Shown here piece after piece: positions 59,773 through 64,000 of a stretch of 64,000 nt of DNA (its first letter is position 1; every line of letters begins with the position of its first letter). The notes beneath the pieces were generated by a model, which was not told the origin of the DNA, ran no database searches, and saw only the letters and a list, made by a program, of their open reading frames with translations. This DNA comes from Photobacterium sp. GB-56. GTDB lineage: Bacteria > Pseudomonadota > Gammaproteobacteria > Enterobacterales > Vibrionaceae. The stretch lies in assembly GCF_003026105.1 (NCBI RefSeq), contig NZ_PYNW01000006.1, positions 62,001 through 126,000 of the forward strand. Reading direction: 5' to 3'. A program made the translations under genes and the position numbers.

Positions 59773-61458
59773 ATGCAAACCAATCTCGCCTCCATTTTGG
59801 CTCAAGCTAATTTAATTAGCCCAGAGCAAGAACAACAAGTGGTCGAGTTTGTGACGGCGGAAGGGATTAACGTCCCGACCGCCTTAACCCGTTTAGGCAT
59901 ACTAAGTGATGTCGATTTAGCCGATAACCTCGCTAATTTATTTGGGCTACAAAAAGTCGATGTTCACCACTATGACTATGATGGTTGCTGTCAAAGTGTT
60001 TACCAACGTGAATTAGTACTGCGTCACCGTGCCCTGCCGTTAACCCAAGATGCAAGTAGCTTATTTTTAGGTATCAGTGACCCCACTAATGTGGATGCGC
60101 AAGACGAATTTCGTTTTGCGGTAGGTAAAACCGTTGATTTTCTGGTATTAGAAAACAAACAGTTAGAATCGGCCATTCGCCGTGTTTACGGTAGCGATAT
60201 TGGTGAAACTAGCCACAGTAAACAAGTCAGCGATGCCGATTTAGGTGAATTAGTTGATATTAGCGATGCTGAACTCGATGATGCTACCGATTTAAGCCAA
60301 GACAGCGCCCCTGTTACCCGTTATATCAACCAAGTATTATTAGACGCTGTACGCCGAAAAGCATCTGATATTCATTTTGAACCTTACGAGCATAACTATC
60401 GGATTCGCTTTCGCTGTGATGGTATTTTGCATCAGCACTTAACCCCACCATCAAGCTTATCGCGCCGTTTATCGACCCGCTTAAAGGTAATGTCGAAGCT
60501 CAATATTGCCGAGCGTCGTCAGCCACAAGATGGACGAATAAAGCTAAAACTCTCTGATAATTTGGCGATTGATTTACGTGTATCAACCCTGCCCACCCTA
60601 TGGGGAGAGAAAGTCGTACTACGGATATTAGATAGCTCAGCCGCTAATCTTAATATTGATATTTTAGGCTATAACGATAAACAAAAATCCGATTATTTAA
60701 CTGCCCTTGAGCGCCCACAAGGGATGATATTAATTACCGGTCCAACAGGTAGCGGTAAAACCGTCTCGCTGTATACTGGGCTCAATATTTTAAATACCGA
60801 AGAGCGCAATATTTCGACTGCCGAAGATCCAGTAGAAATTAACTTACCCGGTATTAACCAGGTACAAATTAATCAACAAGTCGGTTTAAGTTTTGCCGAT
60901 GCCCTGCGTTCATTTTTGCGTCAAGATCCCGACATTGTAATGGTAGGGGAAATTCGTGATTTAGAAACCGCCTCCATTGCAGTAAAAGCCGCCCAGACCG
61001 GGCACTTGGTATTATCTACGCTACATACCAACTCTGCCGCTGAAACCATTACCCGTTTAACCAATATGGGAGTGGAAGATTTTAACCTCGCTTCATCACT
61101 GAGCTTAATCATCGCCCAGCGCCTTGCCCGTCGCTTATGTAAAAGCTGTAAACAGCCACATCCGCTTGATCCAATTACCTGTCAGCGATTAAACCTGCCG
61201 CAAAATTCCAGTGTGTATAAAGCTAATAACGCAGGGTGCGATGATTGCAATAAAGGCTACGCAGGCCGCGTTGGTATTTATGAAGTGATGGTGTTTAGCC
61301 GCGAGATCGCCGAAGCCTTAATGACCAATGCTACCGCCCTACAATTAGAAGATATTGCCGCCCAGCAAGGGATGAAACGTCTTAAAGAATCCGGCATTGA
61401 AAAATTAACCGATGGCATTACCAGTCTTGCCGAATTACAACGGGTATTACAATTATAA
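59773..61458 (+). CDS. pilB: type IV pilus assembly ATPase PilB
   Basis: Extension motor of the type IV pilus, 561 residues. The N-terminal MshEN-like region is followed by the ATPase core with Walker A ITGPTGSGKTVSLYT (about 320-334), Walker B DPDIVMVGEIRD, His-box TGHLVLSTLHTN, and the zinc-binding CKSCKQ...CDDCNKGY. The ATG at 59773 starts one base after the pilA stop, and no separate ribosome-binding site is obvious, so translation is probably coupled. Confidence 0.96.
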   Translation: MQTNLASILAQANLISPEQEQQVVEFVTAEGINVPTALTRLGILSDVDLADNLANLFGLQKVDVHHYDYDGCCQSVYQRELVLRHRALPLTQDASSLFLGISDPTNVDAQDEFRFAVGKTVDFLVLENKQLESAIRRVYGSDIGETSHSKQVSDADLGELVDISDAELDDATDLSQDSAPVTRYINQVLLDAVRRKASDIHFEPYEHNYRIRFRCDGILHQHLTPPSSLSRRLSTRLKVMSKLNIAERRQPQDGRIKLKLSDNLAIDLRVSTLPTLWGEKVVLRILDSSAANLNIDILGYNDKQKSDYLTALERPQGMILITGPTGSGKTVSLYTGLNILNTEERNISTAEDPVEINLPGINQVQINQQVGLSFADALRSFLRQDPDIVMVGEIRDLETASIAVKAAQTGHLVLSTLHTNSAAETITRLTNMGVEDFNLASSLSLIIAQRLARRLCKSCKQPHPLDPITCQRLNLPQNSSVYKANNAGCDDCNKGYAGRVGIYEVMVFSREIAEALMTNATALQLEDIAAQQGMKRLKESGIEKLTDGITSLAELQRVLQL

Positions 61459-61501
61459 CCTTCCCTACTTTGTATTAATTGTTTAATAGAGAATTCCGCT
61501 T

Positions 61502-62725
61502 ATGAGTACAGCAGCCACTAAAATTCGTTATTACAACTGGCGGGGAACCAACCAAGCAGGACGTAAAGTCTCAGGCACCACTTTAGGCTTTCAAGAACAA
61601 GAAGTGCGTCACCAACTGCTTGAACAAAAAATTGTGGTCAAAAAAATAAAGAAAACCTCGCCCTCTTTTCTGACCAAAATACGTGATCAAATGAAAGGGG
61701 AAGATGTCACTGCGGTAACTCGTCAGCTTGCCACCATGATCGAATCTGGCGTGCCTGTAGTGCAAGCTCTACAACTAATGGCAAGCAGTTATAACAAAGC
61801 CGAAATGCGCGCTACCTTGCTCCAAATTACCACCCAAGTCGAATCTGGTGCTTCGCTTTCTAGTGCGATGCGATCAAGCTCTCCTTTATTTGATAAGTTC
61901 TTCTGTGATTTAGTCGCTACCGGTGAGCAAACAGGTCACCTAGGACAAGTCTTTGCGCGTATTGCGGTATACCGTGAAAAAAATGAAGCAATGCGTAAAA
62001 AAGTTATTAAGGCGATGATTTATCCTGCAATGGTCACTCTTACAGCAGTGCTTGTTACCGTAATGATGCTAGTCTTTGTTATTCCGCAGTTTGCTCAAAT
62101 ATTTTCAAGCTTTAATGCTGAGCTACCTTTATTTACACAATTTGTTGTCCATGCTTCAGATTTTCTCATCGCTTATGGCGTCTATCTTGGGGCTGGTGTT
62201 GGAATAGCCGTTTTTCTTTACCGCTATTTTTATAAAAAATCTGATGATTTTCGCTATAAAGCTAATCGGTTTGCCTTAAAGTTACCAATCTTTGGTGATG
62301 TATTACTAAAAGCGACCGTTGCCCGTTTTTCCCGCACTTTAGCTACTACTTTCATGGCAGGTATTCCATTGTTATCCGGCATTCAATCAGCTGGAAGAAC
62401 CTGTGGCAACTTATATATCGAAAAGGCGATTGAAGAAGTTTACGAAAGTACCGCTGGCGGTATGCCGCTATATTTAGCCCTACGTCAATCAGGGGTCTTT
62501 CCTGAACTCATGTTGCAAATGGTGATGATAGGTGAAGAATCAGGTTCACTCGATGACATGCTTAATAAAATGGCGCAAATCTATGAGGCCGATGTTGATA
62601 ATACCGTTGATAACCTCGGGCAAATTTTAGAACCTTTCATTATCATTATTTTGGGTGGCTTAATTGGTGGCTTACTGGTTGCTATGTATATGCCAATCTT
62701 TACCTTGATGAGTGTGATCGGTTAA
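61502..62725 (+). CDS. pilC: type IV pilus inner-membrane platform protein PilC
   Basis: A 407-residue GspF/PilC protein with three transmembrane segments (about 175-200, 220-245 and 375-400) and two homologous cytoplasmic domains, marked by TRQLATMIESGVPVVQALQLM (partly quoted) and SRTLATTFMAGIPLLSGIQ. It couples PilB to the pilus base. It lies 43 bp after pilB in the same operon. Confidence 0.95.
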   Translation: MSTAATKIRYYNWRGTNQAGRKVSGTTLGFQEQEVRHQLLEQKIVVKKIKKTSPSFLTKIRDQMKGEDVTAVTRQLATMIESGVPVVQALQLMASSYNKAEMRATLLQITTQVESGASLSSAMRSSSPLFDKFFCDLVATGEQTGHLGQVFARIAVYREKNEAMRKKVIKAMIYPAMVTLTAVLVTVMMLVFVIPQFAQIFSSFNAELPLFTQFVVHASDFLIAYGVYLGAGVGIAVFLYRYFYKKSDDFRYKANRFALKLPIFGDVLLKATVARFSRTLATTFMAGIPLLSGIQSAGRTCGNLYIEKAIEEVYESTAGGMPLYLALRQSGVFPELMLQMVMIGEESGSLDDMLNKMAQIYEADVDNTVDNLGQILEPFIIIILGGLIGGLLVAMYMPIFTLMSVIG

Positions 62726-62781
62726 TACTATTTTAGTAACCACCTTATAAGTTAATCACTGTATTCATTTCCCATAATCAT

Positions 62782-62801
62782 CGGCTAGGAACACCTAGCC
62801 G
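62782..62801 (+). repeat. hairpin between pilC and pilD
   Basis: CGGCTAGG-AACA-CCTAGCCG, an 8-bp perfect stem with a tetraloop in the 117-bp pilC-pilD gap; only TTT follows, so it may reduce rather than stop transcription into pilD. Confidence 0.55.
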
Positions 62802-62842
62802 TTTGCCTTACAATAACCGCCTAATTTTTAAGAGATCCTCAC

Positions 62843-63712
62843 ATGGCAGTACTTTCCTATTACCCTTGGTTATATCCCCTTTTTGCCGTTATTTTTGGTC
62901 TGTTAGTGGGTAGCTTTTTAAATGTGGTGATTTACCGCTTGCCGATCATGATGGAGCGTCAATGGCGTAAAGAATGCCAAGAATGTTTTCCTGAAATGGA
63001 TAACAAGCCAGACGATTCGGTCTTTAATTTAAGTGTGCCACGTTCACGCTGCCCACACTGTAATCATGCCATTAGCGCACTTGAGAATATTCCAGTGATC
63101 AGTTGGCTTGCTTTAGGCGGAAAATGCAAAGAATGCAAAGCGCCTATTAGTAAACGCTATCCTGCAATTGAATTACTGACCGCAGCATTGAGCTTAACCG
63201 TATCACTGATGTTGCCACCAACATGGTGGGCAATCGCGGTGATCTTTTTCACCTTCGCGTTAATTGCGCTTACCTTTATCGATATCGATAAAATGCTCCT
63301 GCCCGATCAAATTACCTTACCGCTAATGTGGGCGGGTATTTTGCTCTCTGTAATGGGTATTAGCCCTGTATCACTAACTGATTCGGTGATTGGTGCAATT
63401 GCGGGTTACTTATCGCTGTGGAGCGTATTCTGGGTCTTTAAGTTACTGACTAAAAAAGATGGCATGGGCTATGGCGACTTTAAATTGCTCGCCGCATTAG
63501 GTGCATGGCTTGGCTGGCAATTACTACCGTTTGTAGTGTTACTCTCATCTTTAGTCGGCGCGCTGTGCGGTATTGTATTACTGAAAATGCAAGATGCCGA
63601 TAACCAAACCCCGTTCTCATTCGGCCCTTACCTTGCGGTTGCGGGTTGGATTGCATTGTTATGGGGCGAGCCTATTGTGAATTGGTATGTTACTTCGTAC
63701 TTAGGAATGTAG
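62843..63712 (+). CDS. pilD: prepilin peptidase / N-methyltransferase PilD
   Basis: A4 aspartic protease that removes prepilin leaders and methylates the new N-terminus, 289 residues. The cytoplasmic domain has two CxxC pairs (CPHCNHA and CKECKAP) and the catalytic aspartates are in TFIDIDKMLLPD and GMGYGDFKLLAALGAW (GxGD-type motif), with about eight hydrophobic segments. It will process PilA and also type II secretion pseudopilins encoded elsewhere. coaE begins 3 bp after its stop. Confidence 0.96.
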   Translation: MAVLSYYPWLYPLFAVIFGLLVGSFLNVVIYRLPIMMERQWRKECQECFPEMDNKPDDSVFNLSVPRSRCPHCNHAISALENIPVISWLALGGKCKECKAPISKRYPAIELLTAALSLTVSLMLPPTWWAIAVIFFTFALIALTFIDIDKMLLPDQITLPLMWAGILLSVMGISPVSLTDSVIGAIAGYLSLWSVFWVFKLLTKKDGMGYGDFKLLAALGAWLGWQLLPFVVLLSSLVGALCGIVLLKMQDADNQTPFSFGPYLAVAGWIALLWGEPIVNWYVTSYLGM

Positions 63713-63715
63713 ATA

Positions 63716-64000
63716 ATGAGTATTGTCATTGGCCTAACAGGCGGAATTGGTAGCGGTAAAACCACGGTTGCTAACTTATTTGCTGATAACTACGGCATTG
63801 ATATTATTGATGCCGATATTGTTGCACGTGAAGTCGTCGAGCCGAATACCGTCGGTTTGAACACTATTATCGAAAAACTTGGTGCTGATATTTTACTTAA
63901 AGATGGTACGTTAAATCGGGCAAAACTGCGTGAGGCTATTTTTAGTCAACCTGAATTAAAGCAATGGTTAAATGAGCTACTTCACCCTTTGATCCGTGAA
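63716..64000 (+). CDS. coaE: dephospho-CoA kinase, N-terminal part cut by the window edge
   Basis: CoaE phosphorylates dephospho-CoA, the last step of CoA synthesis. From the ATG at 63716 the frame reads MSIVIGLTGGIGSGKTTVAN with Walker A GGIGSGKTT, then IIDADIVAREVVEPN; 95 codons, about half of the normal ~200, are in the window. Position after pilD is the usual vibrio order. Confidence 0.95.
   Translation, partial: MSIVIGLTGGIGSGKTTVANLFADNYGIDIIDADIVAREVVEPNTVGLNTIIEKLGADILLKDGTLNRAKLREAIFSQPELKQWLNELLHPLIRE

Noticed and set aside
62782..62801. GGCTAGG/CCTAGCC in the pilC-pilD hairpin as a second Qrr site
   Set aside because: The motif is locked in a perfect hairpin and is 42 bp from the pilD start, unlike the site at litR; chance is the simplest reading.

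Overview
The window is a stretch of ordinary core chromosome from a gamma-proteobacterium of the Vibrionaceae, most likely Photobacterium or a close relative. That placement rests on gene order (epd-pgk, metK, rsmE-gshB-yqgE-ruvX, pilT-pilU, yggS-proC-yggT-yggU-rdgB-hemW, trmB-mutY-yggX, mrcB-hrpB-sfsA-dksA-gluQ-pcnB-folK-panBC, can-hpt, yacL-acnB-lpd-aceFE-pdhR-ampD-nadC-pilABCD-coaE), on a LuxR/HapR/LitR quorum-sensing master regulator beside hpt, and on an expanded tRNA cluster. The genus is inferred from protein resemblance, without a database search. Nearly all genes are intact. I saw no prophage, insertion sequence, CRISPR array, restriction or defence island.

Layout. 1-2.9 kb: pgk (cut by the window edge) and epd on the minus strand, then a DUF2333 membrane protein. 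3.2-9.1 kb: metK behind a MetJ-type operator, sprT, endA, rsmE, gshB, yqgE-ruvX. 9.4-11.6 kb: pilT-pilU retraction ATPases on the minus strand, back to back with yggS-proC-yggT-yggU. 14-20.6 kb: DUF4426 protein, rdgB-hemW, a small YggN-like protein, glutaminase, trmB, mutY, yggX. 20.7-23 kb: sixteen tRNA genes (6 Phe, 5 Asn, 5 Thr) in two tandem operons, each with its own promoter and terminator. 23-34.5 kb: mrcB and hrpB (minus), then sfsA, dksA, gluQ, pcnB-folK, panB-panC. 34.5-38.4 kb: yadGH ABC exporter, can, hpt, litR. 38.5-42.4 kb: fbpABC ferric iron importer. 42.5-44.7 kb: glnK-amtB with a sigma-54 promoter, yacL. 44.9-49.9 kb: glycerate kinase, acnB, and a methyl-accepting chemotaxis protein reduced to its signalling domain. 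49.9-57 kb: the pyruvate dehydrogenase locus pdhR-aceE-aceF-lpd (minus) with two perfect PdhR operators. 57.3-64 kb: ampD, nadC, the pilA-pilB-pilC-pilD type IV pilus cluster and the start of coaE.

How the genes work together. The pil genes at 9.4-11.6 and 59.3-63.7 kb form one type IV pilus machine (pilin, extension ATPase, platform, prepilin peptidase, two retraction ATPases). pdhR-aceEF-lpd and acnB feed pyruvate into the TCA cycle under PdhR. glnK-amtB and fbpABC are nutrient-scavenging operons with visible nitrogen and possible iron control. dksA sits about 6 kb from tRNA operons whose promoters have GC-rich discriminators, the kind DksA/ppGpp control.

No undescribed system is evident. 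The points most worth a second look are the duplicated tRNA operons, a likely Qrr sRNA target site in the litR leader, a possible non-AUG start for pcnB, the paired PdhR operators, a structured dksA-gluQ spacer, an inverted-repeat element between ruvX and pilU, and the truncated chemoreceptor.
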